A stretch of DNA of 64,000 nt, taken from assembly GCF_014805625.2 (NCBI RefSeq), contig NW_023998457.1:3741203-3805202 (forward strand), in the 5' to 3' direction. The first letter of the stretch is position 1. Each line of letters begins with the position of its first letter. This DNA comes from Glossina fuscipes (lineage: Eukaryota > Arthropoda > Insecta > Diptera > Glossinidae). A program made the translations under genes and the position numbers. The notes below the pieces were generated by a model. That model saw only the letters and a list, made by a program, of their open reading frames with translations. It searched no databases and was not told the origin of the DNA. Below are positions 49,230-61,015 of this stretch, in pieces.

Positions 49230-50292
49230 AATTCAAATTTGTTATGATTTTATGGTAAAAATATAATTTACTTACACAACTGTTTTCATGAAATGAAAGA
49301 TTCCAGAGCTATCCAACAAAAGTAATTATTATGTATAGTGAACCCATAATTGACTTTGAATGTTAAGCGGTGAGCTCATTACAATTTCAAATGTTTATGG
49401 TAAAAAAAAGAAAAAAAAAAAAAAAAAAAAAAGGAAAGACTGTGGAATAGTAGGCACACTCTGGCCATTAATCTGTTTAAATATTACACTTAAGTAAGAA
49501 AGATGGTTTTGACTGTTTTTGTTAATTTCACAGTCAACAGCTCAACGGCACAGTTTAGGTGAAAATATTTTTTTTTTTTTTTCTTTCTTCATTTTTTATT
49601 GCATATCACGCCTTCAGGCACTGACAATAAGGTTTTGTAAATTAATTATACATGACACAAATCTTTTTCTTTTCTTTCTCTCTTTCTTTACTTTTTTTTT
49701 GCAATTCATGGATCGTTTCAAGCATGGATATAGTAAATTCATGAGCGATGTAGTATTTTCTACTGTAGCACAATTTTCTTTCGCCAAAAATACTCTGAAA
49801 AAATTGCATTCGTAACAAAAAAAAAAACAAAATTTGCCTCAGAAAAGAGAATTTAGTACAAAATTTATTGCATAACATTGTAACAACGATAGACAACAAT
49901 CGCCGAGCGTACAACATATGTATGCTGCTACACTGGTAGAAAAATCTTAGAACAATAGATTGAGATATTATATAGTCTGTCGTTAAACGCCAAAAACAAA
50001 AAAAAAAAAAAAACTTATTGTTGTAATAAAGAAAAATTGCATACTCGTAACACTCACTCATCTACTAAATACTATGCCGTATGCAGTTAACTCTCTGTCT
50101 TTGACTTGAATAAATGTTCGCCTAACAGTTTACTGCTTGCTGGTAATGCAATTTAAATGCAAGTTAATGATGCAAACCATATAAACATACTAACACACAA
50201 CAATTTGTAAGAAAGCAAAAAAAAAAACAAAAAAATGTTTGCAAAAAAAATAAACTAAAGTTTACTAAAAAGCAAGGGAATGCAGACGAATA

Positions 50293-50328
<36 letters not shown>

Positions 50329-50740
50329 TTTTTTTTTTTTAATTTAAATATTTTTGCAAATTTAATTTTTTTTAGGATTTTTTTTTACTTTTTTTTTTTT
50401 TTTGTGCAGATAATGAAACACCAACAAACAATGTAACATAAGAAATTAACGAACAAACGCATGAAACTTAAAAGTAAGATCTTCCTATTGTTTAAATCGT
50501 TGTTGCCAAGTGCCGTGATTGTTGCTTTAAAATTAGGGTGGCATATAGTGCGCAAATGAATAGCAAACATCTTTGATGCTTTTCGAAAAAAAAAAAGAAA
50601 TGAAAAGGAAAAGGAAAAAAAAAAAAACATTATTTCCTCTTCCATACAAAAGCAAAAGAATTTGCAGCTCATTAAGTACAAGTTTCTCTTAATAAGTCAG
50701 TCAGTCGGTAAATCGAGTTCTTATGTTGCTACATGAAAAA

Positions 50741-50771
<31 letters not shown>

Positions 50772-51130
50772 AAGAAGGAATAGCTTGCACCAAATTTTTG
50801 AATAACCACCACCAGCTTGTGTATAATATTTGATCTCGAGGTAGAGAGACATATATTGCATCAATGTGATCAATAAGTAAGGCATGTAACAGAAGGAAAC
50901 AAAATCTGTTTTTTTTTTTTTCTCTGACAACATTTGAGCTTATTTTCAAAGCGGGAAATACCATTTCCACATGTGGAGCTATCGCAACTTTAAATACGGA
51001 TGGCACAACGGAAAAGTTCAGCCTGTAAAAGTATTTAGATGCTTGCATGTATTTTGATCAGGATGTCTATTGGTGAAAATGATAAAGTAAAGCGAAGCAT
51101 CAATGTGTACAACGATTAAATTCGACGATT
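49230..51130. other. single-copy-looking stretch with long homopolymers
   Basis: A-rich tract at about 49,405-49,431 and an exceptional T-rich tract at 50,291-50,403 (runs of 10-33 T). An (AT)n run lies at about 50,752-50,767. No gene or family A/B copy seen. Confidence 0.5.
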
Positions 51131-51204
51131 TTGACCTTTTTCGCATAAATTAACAGTGTTGCATTTAGCGCCATTAAGTTATTCAGTATATGCGGGCGTT
51201 AATC

Positions 51205-51885
51205 ATGGAATCCCCAAAACGGGATTATCGACGTTCATTACTTTTGTTCTTTGATTTCAAGAAATTTATCGCCGCAGCCCATCAAACACTTTTAGACGCT
51301 TAAGGTGATGCTAGTCCATCATATCCCAAGGGCTGACTTTAATTTCAACAATTTAAAAGACAAAGAAGGGCGTGGAGGTCGAAGACGTTGAATCGCAAGA
51401 CCTAGTGAACCAAAACCCAGCTCAAGCTTTAAAAAAACTTTCGAATAGTTTAGGAATCAATTGTTTCAAGGCGTATACATGCGATGAGAAGGATTCAAAA
51501 CGAAGCAAAACGGCTACCATACGAATTGAAGGAAAATGCCATTTCGACATCATGCTTTCATTGTTTGTCAATCAAAGAAAAGAAGAGTTTGCTGTGGCGC
51601 ATTGTAACTGGACTCACACGGAAGAAAAATCTTCATTGCCATAAAGTTTTGCTGTGGGTATGGTGCAATCAATAAGGTGTAGTGTATTACGAGCTGCTAA
51701 AACGGAATGAAACTATGACTGCAGATGTCTACTGATATCAACTGAACAAATTGAACCATGTATTGTCGCACAAAGGACCAGCAATAGCGGTTAACAGACG
51801 TAAAGGCATCCTCTTTCATGACAACGCCCGGCCAAACGTTACAATTAGAGCTGTCCCGCGTGAATGATTCTGATGTTGCCATTTC
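51205..51885 (+). pseudogene. mariner transposase relic, most of the length
   Basis: Starts with MESPKRDYRRSLLLFF, like the mariner MxxxKxxxRxxLLFxF start. Continues with a decayed HTH region, YELKENAI near 51,511-51,540, IVTGLTRKKN at about 51,600, VLLWVWCNQ then YYELLKRNET (51,686-51,715) and LFHDNARPN (51,811-51,837), the box with the second catalytic Asp. Several stops and small indels, and the YSPDLAP box is missing. The first catalytic Asp (TGDE box) is altered to TGLT. Non-functional. Confidence 0.8.
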
Positions 51886-51910
51886 TTAGTACTTTTCAAT
51901 AAATAATTTC

Positions 51911-51914
<4 letters not shown>

Positions 51915-51943
<29 letters not shown>
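51915..51943. repeat. (TA)n microsatellite
   Basis: About 13 uninterrupted TA units just after the mariner relic. Confidence 0.9.
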
Positions 51944-51947
<4 letters not shown>

Positions 51948-51999
51948 GTTTAATAATCTCGTCGCGCATATTATTATTCTATTAATATTTCTTCCTTTC

Positions 52000-52145
52000 T
52001 AAAAATATGATCAAAAGTGCGATCCAAATTTCCACTACAAAGCTTCGCTTATTTGAAAAATCTTTATACGTATAACTGCATTAAGCGAAGTGGTGTAAGG
52101 TGCATATCATGGTAAACCGTGGTCTACTATAATGTTTTTATCTGT
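52000..52145 (+). repeat. family A copy, right end only
   Basis: ATAACTGCATTAAGCGAAGT then GGTGTAAGGTGCATATCATGG and a GTGGTCTACTATAATG end. Confidence 0.65.
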
Positions 52146-52267
52146 TTTTTTTTTTGTTTTAAATTATTACATAATTTTAAAAATTATATAATTATATAAT
52201 TATTACGTAATGTAGCGAAAAAAATAAAGTCTCGAAGCACTAGCATCTTGGGATATCGGCTTTTTTG

Positions 52268-52346
52268 AAAGCTCTACCTCACCTAGCATTTGAACCCACG
52301 ACCATTGAGTAGTCGGTCGAGATACTTTGCCTACTCGGCCACTCGG
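52268..52346 (-). repeat. tRNA-like SINE head with well preserved A and B boxes
   Basis: Minus strand GAGTGGCCGAGTAGGCAAAG (A box TGGCCGAGTAGG) and GTCGTGGGTTCAAATGCTAG (B box GGTTCAAATGC) at tRNA spacing, ACTCAATGG between them. No matching 7-bp acceptor stem is evident, so it is scored as a SINE head or tRNA pseudogene rather than a functional tRNA. Confidence 0.6.
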
Positions 52347-52349
52347 ATA

Positions 52350-53530
52350 ATATAAAAAAAAAAAAAAAAAATTTATTTATTGTTCAGCTAAGCTATCGAC
52401 TGTACATTGTAATTTACGGAGTTTCGTTTGTCATGAGCGCTCAAAAAAATGGAATGACGATTAATAATCGTGAGAGTATCTGGTGACCTGCATTCTTACG
52501 ATCGTTTCAACAACAAACGACAAGCCTAATAAGGTTGGATTTTGCTAAATCGCCTTAGAATGAGCAAGTTTTCAATGCACATTTTTAGGGGAAAAATCAA
52601 ATGTGCTTCTAGCTCTCTCCCAAAAAAACAAACAAAAAAACAAGAAGAAGAGAAAAAGGCGAGAACGAATTTTATACTTTTTACTGGTCCAATGAAATAT
52701 TTCAAGTAAATAATTAAAATATATATATATGTATTTATGCGAATATTTGCAACTTATCGAGATGCGATGAAAGACACTTGATTTATTAACTGTTAGTATC
52801 AAATAATATTAATAGATGTGTGTATAACCTAAAGATCAACTACACATCTGTTTAGTGAAATGTAACGTCAAGGCATTGACAACAAAACTTGTTTTTCTAA
52901 TGTTTTTTTTTTTTTTTCTATTTTCTTCTTATTTTATTACTAACTTAATAGTTGACCGTGATTTTCTTAAAACGAGTTGCTTTGCATTCGCGTTTATTTG
53001 TGTTAAAAAAAAAAAAAACGAAAAAAACAACAACAACAACAAAAAGTAAAATGGAAAATTAACAGAATATTTAGGTGAATGCAATTTCGCCTAATAGCAC
53101 AATATCAGCAGAAAAAAAAAAAAAAACGAGTTACCCATCGACTATTCACCGAGTTTTCATTTCTTTTATTCTATTTTAGAAATTCGCATTACACTACAAC
53201 TTTGCATCTTTCAAATGCTCAACCCTATCTAGAGTATTTCTCGCTTATTTATGCTAAACAAAATTCTTCGGTTTTGATAATTGAGTTAAATTAATCGACT
53301 AGAGAACTTTCAAAACGCATTCTCTTCGTAGCAGCAAATTTCTAACAAGAAAATTTATCAAACGGGATTTTGAAACTTGAACGAACACGCACGCACACAC
53401 ACACATACGTAACATAATAGTAAAATGATGCGTTTACATTGTTTTGATGTTCTGGTAAGTTCAAGAGAGCATTTCATTTGAACGCATGAATATTTGGCCT
53501 TTATTTTGAATTCCTTTTAGATAAAAACAA
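52350..53530. other. intronic stretch, nothing recognised
   Basis: A/T tracts, a CAACAACAACAAC run at about 53,027-53,041 and a short (CA)n at about 53,389-53,403. No gene. Confidence 0.4.
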
Positions 53531-53534
53531 GTAA

Positions 53535-54373
53535 GACAATTAAATTGAATCGGGACCGAATCTTTTATACTGTTATGACCGTTATCCTAAAAGTAGTCTC
53601 ATCTTCATGCTCCATAATATGGAGTAGGTGCGGCTGATTTTTTCTATTTTGTTGTATAGGCATATGGGCGTTGCAGGCGTGCCCCTGGAAAAGTTGAAGT
53701 CAGTTCCAAATTCTTATTCAGAAAGAGAGAAAATGAGAAAAGAGAAAATGTTCACTACAAATAGTACACAATTGCGCAAACAGATAGATAGGCAGACAAA
53801 TAGGCGACCATGTTTAGATGCATTCCAAATTTCAAGCTGGCCAAGCATTTATATACTTTCTACGGTTTTTGAAGCTTATTTCTGCGCAAATTAAATTTTG
53901 ATCCACTAAAATATTGAATAGGTGTGATCAATTTTTTCCCTTTTCGTGCACGAGTACTACAGCGTCGTCCATAGAATATTTGTTCAAATTATTGTACATT
54001 TATTTGCTATAGTTTATGAGTAATAAGCAAAACGCAAAATTTTTCATTTCTTTAAAAAAATAGAGGTCTTCTCAATTTACGAAGTGCTGGGGGCGTGTCC
54101 TTGGACCGATTTGGCCCATTTTTAATACCAATCTGCGTGCAATGCTTCTGCCAAATTTGAAGTCGATAGCTTCATCTTTACGGCCAGGGGAATCTTTACA
54201 ACAGACATTACACAGACGGACAGAGGGACATGCTTAAATCGATTTAGAATTTAAAGCTGATCAAGAGTGTATACACTTTTGTGAGGTGTCTTATGTTTCC
54301 TTCTGGGCGTGGCAAAACTTTTGAGTAAACGAATATATCCCTCATCCTTCGGCAATGAGTATAAAAACTATAA
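53535..54373 (+). repeat. family B copy, full length reference
   Basis: Begins AATCGGGACCGAATC followed by TTTTATACTGTTATGACC, and ends CCTTCGGCAATGAGTATAAAA. Two internal halves each carry GGCGTGYCC...GGA and ACAGAYxGACA blocks. About 840 bp, colinear with 21,509-22,322. Confidence 0.8.
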
Positions 54374-54722
54374 ACACGTTCCCTTCGCAAGGACTCGTCA
54401 TTATCCACCAAAAAGAATATAGTTATCTAAAAGACGTAAACGGTATATAAGACATGTTCGTACACTGCTTGAGAGAAAATAGAGAAAGTATTTACTCAAA
54501 AATTTCATTTATTAATAAAAATACCCGCTTTGATCAAAAAGTAACGAGAATTTTCATATGTACCTGTCAAAAAGTTTTTTAACTAAATGTTCATTACGAT
54601 TTGGATTAGAGTAGGCTACGCCCTATTTATGAAATAAACAAGTTATTCGTTAAAATTCGTCATTCGTCATTGAATATTGTTAGTACATACGATATTCTAT
54701 CCCACTTTTACGACGAGCGATT

Positions 54723-55060
54723 TAGGGTATGCTAAATTTGTGCAGATGTATGTTACATCTAGAGGGACTTAAGACAGAGTCACTTCTTGGTATAGCCTTA
54801 AATTGAGAATCATTTTGCGAAACGCTTTAACCATGTCTGTCCGTATGTCCGTTTGACTGGCTGGCTATATACGATGTATTATGTGTGCGTTATAGGTTGT
54901 AAATTTTGAAATATTTTTATGACATTTGGTACACTGACGGCCCAGAGACCAACTTTCTTAATTATTCACCATATGAAGCCTTACTTTGAAACAGTCGTCA
55001 GTGTGCAGTTTTCAAAATTTCTCATAAAAAAACGCTGAGTGGTAGTATTTCGGCATATTA
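54723..55060 (+). repeat. family A copy
   Basis: TAGGGTATGCTAAATTTGTG, AGAGGGACTTAAGACAGAG, CATGTCTGTCCGTATGTCCG, GGTACACTGACGG and AAGCCTTACTTTGAAACAG. Confidence 0.75.
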
Positions 55061-55319
55061 AATGGATTTGAGAAGTTTGGATCGCATGGATTAAAGTGTT
55101 TTGAACTTCCTCCTACAGAACCATTCCTGCTAAAAGAAACTTTGCTTGTGGAGGAATGGCCCATAATAATAACCGGACATAAAAATTAATTGAATCATAC
55201 GCATCCCGTTCCACAATGAAATTGGGAATTGGGCCGATCTAGATTTTTTATATATAAACTTATTATGCGTTAACGTTGTGTTTTTTTTTTTTTTAATTTT
55301 AAAAATTGAAAATTTTTTT

Positions 55320-55560
55320 CATATAATAACTCGTTTCAAACAAGGCGCGTTATGGAGGAAGGTCATTAAAATAATCGATTCCAAAGTAAGTTGAAAAAAA
55401 AAATTACCTGGACAAAGATCAGACAGACAGACGAACTTACAAGCTTAAAACGACTCACAAAGTGATTTTGCTTTAATCCATGTAAGATATGTGGATCACT
55501 TAATCTACATGAAGTTTTTTCTTCATATATCTGCTTAAAGTTAATACACCCGGCATCAAA
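55320..55560 (-). repeat. family A copy, minus orientation, partial
   Basis: CAAACAAGGCGCGTTATGG, GATCAGACAGACAGACGAAC and AGCTTAAAACGACTCACAAA in reverse order. Confidence 0.6.
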
Positions 55561-55564
55561 TATA

Positions 55565-56480
55565 GTATAGAGTACAACAGGTCTTCACAAACAATTTGTG
55601 TACCTTGTAATTGCTTATTAATATAATGTATATATTTATGTTGCGTTACAATCTTATTTATCTGTGACCACGTGTGAGTGCTAAACTGCAATGAGAGAAT
55701 AATAACGAAGTAAGAAGTTATGTCGAATTTGTGGAGCTCTTCTCAAGGCATATTATTGTTATTGTTTTTTCATTGCGAATGTGTGTGAGGCGATTTTTCG
55801 TTTTACTTAACAGTGAAAACGTGATCCCAATAGAGTCACTTTCGGTGTAAGTTGTTATAGGTCAGTTAAGCAAGGCACATATGTTTTTGATTGAATACCA
55901 TTGACCAAAGACAGCTGAACAAGAATAACAAAAATGCCATATGTGCTAGATATCTATCTGAAATATATCATCTACACATTATAGTTACAAATACCTGTTC
56001 GTTACAAAATGACTTGAACGGCATTCAAAAGCAATGAATCATGATATAATAGTTAATGTACGTTTCAATGATGGATGAATGGAGAGATGAGAGAGAGAAG
56101 CACAGAAGTGACTAACTGACTAGCGCGTAATAATGGTTTGAATTATGTTCTCAATAACTTTTATGCATTCGCAAGCGTTTCTGTTTTCTATATATTCACA
56201 TATTTTATCGATGACACATCGCATGCAAGAGTATTGTGTTTTACTATCGTTTCGCTATTCTAAAGATTAGTATGCTTTCCCATCATGCATCGTAGTACGT
56301 AAGTAATGAAAATTAAGTAAATTTCAAACAGAAAACATTATGAAGAAGTTGTAAATATCTCGAAATAATTAAAGCTCTCTCCGACTTTTTTAAGCGTTGA
56401 ATGTCAAGCGAAATCGATTTAAATATTTACTTGTGCGACTATCGAGGGTAGGAATACTTCCTTAATTTTTTGCACTCGAA
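55565..56480. other. stretch without recognised repeats or genes
   Basis: AT-rich, candidate single-copy island. Nothing identifiable. Confidence 0.35.
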
Positions 56481-56492
56481 CATCGAGTATAC

Positions 56493-56645
56493 GTCGACAT
56501 AGAATTTGATGTAGAAAATGCAATGTCGACTCATAGTCGACGAATAATGTCGACGGATAATATCGATTATATGTCGACGGATAATATCTCATGTTAGTCG
56601 ACTTAGGAGTTGATGTAGAAAATGCAATGTCGACTTATAGTCGAC
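56493..56645. repeat. GTCGAC palindrome cluster with a 104-bp duplication
   Basis: Eight GTCGAC hexamers at 56,493, 56,525, 56,536, 56,549, 56,573, 56,597, 56,629 and 56,640. The block TTGATGTAGAAAATGCAATG followed by GTCGACTxATAGTCGAC occurs twice, 104 bp apart. Pairs of GTCGAC are spaced 11 bp (5' start to start) in both duplicates. Confidence 0.9.
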
Positions 56646-56649
56646 ATCA

Positions 56650-57560
56650 TATTATTTGAAATTATTAATTAAAATCTTAGTGATAGATAAAAACACAAAA
56701 TAATAATAATCAGAAGCAAAAAGGGTTAAATTACATTAACATTTTTTAAATATTTTCGATTACATCCGTTCTAGCAAAATAGATTAGAAATTCGATATAA
56801 TCGACGTCGATAGCCGTTGGAGGGGAATAGATTTTCTACTTTAATCGCTTATTTTTGCTAACAGCTTGTGACTTCAAAATTTTTTTTGTGAAACCTCTAG
56901 GATAATAGTTAAGGCCCATCGGCCTCTCCAAGAATAATTAATCGTTCCGTAGCAGAATCACATTTTTATAGAGAAGTAAAGTTTCGAATACATACAAGAT
57001 CTTTGAATTTCCGTCTTGAATAAAGTAATGGAAAAGTTTCTTTTTTAAAATCGTCTTAAGCGATCATTTTTGCACTTTATTTAAATGAATTATATATTTA
57101 ATGCCATGTCACACTTTATGCAAAGCTTCACTTACTGTTCGCTTATGTAATCAAAAGTGAATAACATTCACTTGTAATACGAAACAGAAACATAACAAAT
57201 AACAATTAAGAAACGGTAACAGATTACACAAAAAACCCTAAACAGCTTGACCACCATCGTTGTGAGTATGTAACTATTTGAAAAATAATTCAAATGAAAA
57301 GGGAATGAAAATACTTATGTCTGCGGCATGCAAGCTAAAGCAAACAAGTGTACATTGTGTACAACTGGGGCGGTTTCTAATTACTTGCATAACTTATTTG
57401 AGAGACAAACAACGTTAAGCATGCGCATTTGCACAAAATTTTAATTGAATTACTTGTAAGGGAAAGATTTTTTCCATAAACAGAATAACATATGTACAGC
57501 TAAACACTAAACATATTTTATTTTTCTATTCATTATTGAAAAATATATGCATACACAAGT
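56650..57560. other. stretch without recognised repeats or genes
   Basis: AT-rich; one further GACGTCGATAGCCG near 56,801 resembles the cluster just upstream. Nothing else identifiable. Confidence 0.35.
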
Positions 57561-57565
57561 AAGAG

Positions 57566-58050
57566 TGTGAAGATAAATTCGAATTTAACTAGTAAAGACA
57601 CCTACCAATTCTGTTAACAAAACTCTGTTACCGACTGAACAGAGCTCTGTTAAATAATTACAATTGAGATATAGTTGGATTTGAAAGCCTACTCCGTCCA
57701 TATTAAAAAAAAGGAAAAGATTTTTGTGGACATTTCATGAATCTATATGAAAATGCCTTTCAAACCAACTAAACAAATTCACATTCTGCCTATGGGAGCT
57801 ATTTTTAACGGTGTTTTGAAATTTGGTATGTTACCGAAAGATGGATAAGGATAAACACCCAAATTTGGGACTCTAGTGCAGCCGAACTAGAAAATGTCGC
57901 CTATATTCACCTAAATCACGTGAATCTATATAAAAGTATCTGTCGAATGAGCAAAAAAATCGGACTTTTCTTTCGGGAACTATTTTCACCGATTTTTTGA
58001 ATTGAATAATTTTAAAATACTTAGAACAAGGCCGTGATTTCTGTAACAAG
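57566..58050 (+). repeat. family C copy, longest
   Basis: Starts GTGAAGATAAATTCGAATTT then AACTAGTAAAGACACCTACC, contains the perfect 14-bp palindrome AACAGAGCTCTGTT at 57,638-57,651, ACTCCGTCCATATTAAAA, and two similar halves each with an ATGAATCTATATxAAAxTxxCT block (about 57,737 and 57,922). Confidence 0.8.
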
Positions 58051-58134
58051 CATATAAATTTTTATTTTCAATATCAATCAAATCAAGAATCGAGCAACAA
58101 TAATCAATTTAATATCTTGTCTTTCTGACGTGCT

Positions 58135-58390
58135 TGAAAAAGTGATCCGATTCAAACTTTCATTGGTCCAAAAAATGTTTGTGCCTCATCAATACATTTC
58201 AAACCTAACGACCTGTAGGTTGAACGCAAAAAAAAAGGGAGACAGACGGAAGGACGGACGGACAAGCTTAGTTTGATTCAGAAAGTGATTAAGAAAATGA
58301 TCGGTATAATAAAAGGTGGGTCTGTCTCACGTCCTTCTGGGTTTTGTATATATGCGCATTAACTTAACATACTCTACTACTGCAAAAGCT
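58135..58390 (-). repeat. family A copy, minus orientation
   Basis: AAAAAGTGATCCGATTCAAA, AGACAGACGGAAGGACGGAC, AAGGTGGGTCTGTCTCACGT, ending in CTACTACTGCAAAAGCTGTA. Confidence 0.75.
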
Positions 58391-58740
58391 GTAGAGTATA
58401 ACATAATAAAAACTGATATCATCTTAAAAAAAAAGAAATTTTTGGAAAATTTTCATGCAGGAGCTATGATCTGTTTTCAAGAGAGATTTAAAATCCAAAA
58501 TTCCAATTTTTAAGAGCCATATACAAAATCTGAAGAAACAAATGATTCCAACTGGAGCATTAATAAAAACAATATTCACCCGAACTATAAAGTGCTCAAT
58601 ATTTATTCCATGGCGCTTGTTTTACAGTAAATTAAACTTATTTACTATTTGGTGTAAGACTATAGGTTTGTTTACAATCACGTTATTCTATATTCTGTAC
58701 TGTATTCTTTCTAGAAAAAACGAAGAATTTCAATTCAATT

Positions 58741-59420
58741 TTATACCCTACACCACTTGTAGTACAGGGTGTATTAAATTACTGCAGACGTACGTAACAT
58801 GCAGAAGGACTTAAGGTAGATCCATCTTTTATTGCATTAATCGATTCAGAATAATTTATCAGAATTGATCCAAGCCTGTCTGTCCGTCTGTCCGTTCGAT
58901 GTCTGCCTGTTTGTTTTGTGTTCAAGTTTCAATTTTTAAGATATTTTGATGAAATTTGGCACAGTGACGTGCTTTCTTCCAAGGACGATTCCTATTGAAA
59001 ACGGTTCTGATCGATCCATTTTTTCAACCACTCTTCATATAACGTACTATTCTGTAAAGCCGTTATATGGAGAAAAAATCTCAATTTTCAAAATTTTCTC
59101 GGCAATAGTGGCTAAGTAAGAGTATTTTGGCATTCTGAACTCGTATGAAAAATTTGGACTGGTTAGGGCAATTTTTGAACCCTCTCTTATATAAAGAAAA
59201 CTGATGTTATTAAATGTACCAAATTTGGACTATCTCAGCCTAATTTTTAATTGCTACCCTAATAAAAATTTTCACAAAAATTTATCCTTTTTAAAGCAGC
59301 GAAGTCTAAGTTTTAATATGTGATGATGAAAATTGACACACAGTAGTAATTTCATACAAAAATAAGAATGTGATGTAGGGCGTTTAATGGTCAATGGTGT
59401 GCCATGCTAACATGTGCACA
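58741..59420 (+). repeat. family A copy (long form), best-preserved
   Basis: TATACCCTACACCACTTGTA at the left, CTGTCTGTCCGTCTGTCCGT, GTGACGTGCTTTCTTCC, TTTTCAACCACTCTTCATAT, and GTGATGTAGGGCGTTTAATG at the right. The left CCCTACACCAC and right GTGATGTAGGG are inverted copies differing by one base. Confidence 0.85.
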
Positions 59421-59429
59421 CTTGTTTAT

Positions 59430-60020
59430 TTTTCTTTTAAATGGTTTTTTAAACAAGTGGACATTAGAAATTCTCTGAATTTGCCAGAGTAGAGATATTT
59501 TAAGAAATGAAATCGGAATAAACAAATGACAAACAATAATGGTTTTCCATTAAATTATATCCCAGTTTATTTATATAAGACGAATTAAATTTCATTTTAT
59601 ACGTGCATTAAAGCGCAATAGGAATGGAAAAACACATTTTTATTAAATTGTCTGGAATGCGCATAAGCACATTATAAGAGTTTTTATGAAATGTATGTCA
59701 TAATTTCGAAGTCAAGAAGTATTCCCATGAAGCATTTTTTCTTTGCCATCATCTAATAAAATTAGTAAAAAAATTCCTTTTTTTTTATGAGTGAAATATT
59801 GGAAACATTGTTTACTTGAAAAAGTTATTAACATATTTCTCTTGCATTATAGTCAGTTTTTGTTTTCATGTTTCTCAGCCATACTAAGGATTTTTACTTT
59901 GTCTAGACAAATAAATAAGTTTTTATTTTATGACATTTTAATTCGATTTAATAGCGCTACAAAGTTTATTTGACTTTTTCTTTTTTTTTGTTTCAATATG
60001 ACAAACCTTTTTAGGGATAC
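59430..60020. other. stretch without recognised repeats or genes
   Basis: AT-rich. A small open frame at 59,791-59,973 has no family resemblance. Confidence 0.35.
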
Positions 60021-60024
60021 ATGT

Positions 60025-60260
60025 AGCGCAACGATGGCCAGAAAGAAATGGAAAAAGGGAAAAGGAGATAGTATATAGTCGAATCGCACTTAGATTTAAA
60101 TCAGTCAGAAAGAAACGAGGAAAAAGTAAGCAATAGGCAGACCTTGTAGTAGGTGCTTGCCCAGTCGATAAGTGTTATGTCTTCATCGAATGAGCACTTA
60201 GTGTACCTAGGATGAAGTACGCTCTACCGTACTGGGATTTGAACACGTGAGAAATGAGTC
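60025..60260 (-). repeat. tRNA-derived SINE copy, left arm of a large inverted repeat
   Basis: Minus strand GTTCAAATCCCAGTACGG (B-box-like), a body with ATAACACTTATCGACTGG, and CCATTTCTTTCTGGCCATCG at the far end. Its inverse partner is 60,872-61,010. Confidence 0.75.
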
Positions 60261-60267
60261 GCGATAA

Positions 60268-60500
60268 GGATGCGAAGATAAATTCGAATTTAACTAGCGA
60301 AGACACCTACCATAATCTTTAACAGAGTTCTGTAAAGGCCCTGACAGAGCTCCGTTAAATATTTAGAATTAAGATATATTTGGATTTCGAAGTCTGCACT
60401 GAGTCGCGATAAGGATGCAAAGATAAATTCGAAATTAACTAGCAAAGACACCTACCATAATCTTTAACAAAGTACCGTAAGGCTCTAATAGATGAGAGAA
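60268..60500 (+). repeat. family C, two tandem partial copies
   Basis: AAGATAAATTCGAATTTAAC at 60,271 and AAGATAAATTCGAAATTAAC at 60,420, each preceded by GAGTCGCGATAAGGATGC and followed by GACACCTACCATAATCTTTA. The second is truncated near 60,490. Confidence 0.8.
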
Positions 60501-60519
60501 TGGTAAATTTTTGCAATTA

Positions 60520-60862
60520 ATTTCATATATGTTCACGTGATATAGGTGAATATAGGCGACATTTTCTAGTTTGAGCGCATTAGAGTTAGAGATGTTTTTC
60601 AATACCCTTTTTTAATTCACATTCCATATATTAAAAAAATTCTTCCTATAAACAGAATTTGATTGCGTTTAGCTTATTCGAAAGATATTTTCTTTTATAT
60701 TCATGCGGTATCCACAAAAATATTTTACATTTTCTAATCTGGACGGAATAGGCTTCCAAATCTAACTACATCTTAATTCTAAATATTTAACAGAGCTCGG
60801 TTAAGTGATATCTTAGAAGTCTTTGCTACTTATTCTCGAATTTATCTTCATACCTATATCGC
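60520..60862 (-). repeat. family C copy, minus orientation
   Basis: Reads TATAGGTGAATATAGGCGAC then ATTTTCTAGTTTGAGCGC (inverse of about 57,880-57,915), CGGAATAGGCTTCCAAATC, AACAGAGCTCGGTTAAG (decayed palindrome) and CGAATTTATCTTCATACC. Confidence 0.8.
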
Positions 60863-60871
60863 GACTCAAAT

Positions 60872-61015
60872 CCCAGTACGGTAGAAGGTACTTCATCATA
60901 CTTGTACTAACTACTCAGTTGATGAAGATATAGCACTTATCGACAGGGTAAGCACCTACCAAAACGCCTCCCTATTCCATACTTTTTCCTTGCTTCTTCC
61001 TGGCCTCAAGCGTGT
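60872..61015 (+). repeat. tRNA-derived SINE copy, right arm of the inverted repeat
   Basis: GACTCAAATCCCAGTACGGT (B-box-like), GAAGATATAGCACTTATCGA and TAAGCACCTACCAAAACG, inverse of 60,120-60,255; ends CTTGCTTCTTCCTGGCC. Confidence 0.7.

Noticed and set aside
51372..51675. Two overlapping open frames as host genes
   Set aside because: Their order and motifs fit a frameshifted mariner transposase relic spanning 51,205-51,885.
52268..52346. Functional tRNA gene on the minus strand
   Set aside because: A and B boxes are good, but no acceptor stem pairing is visible and similar heads recur with SINE bodies elsewhere.
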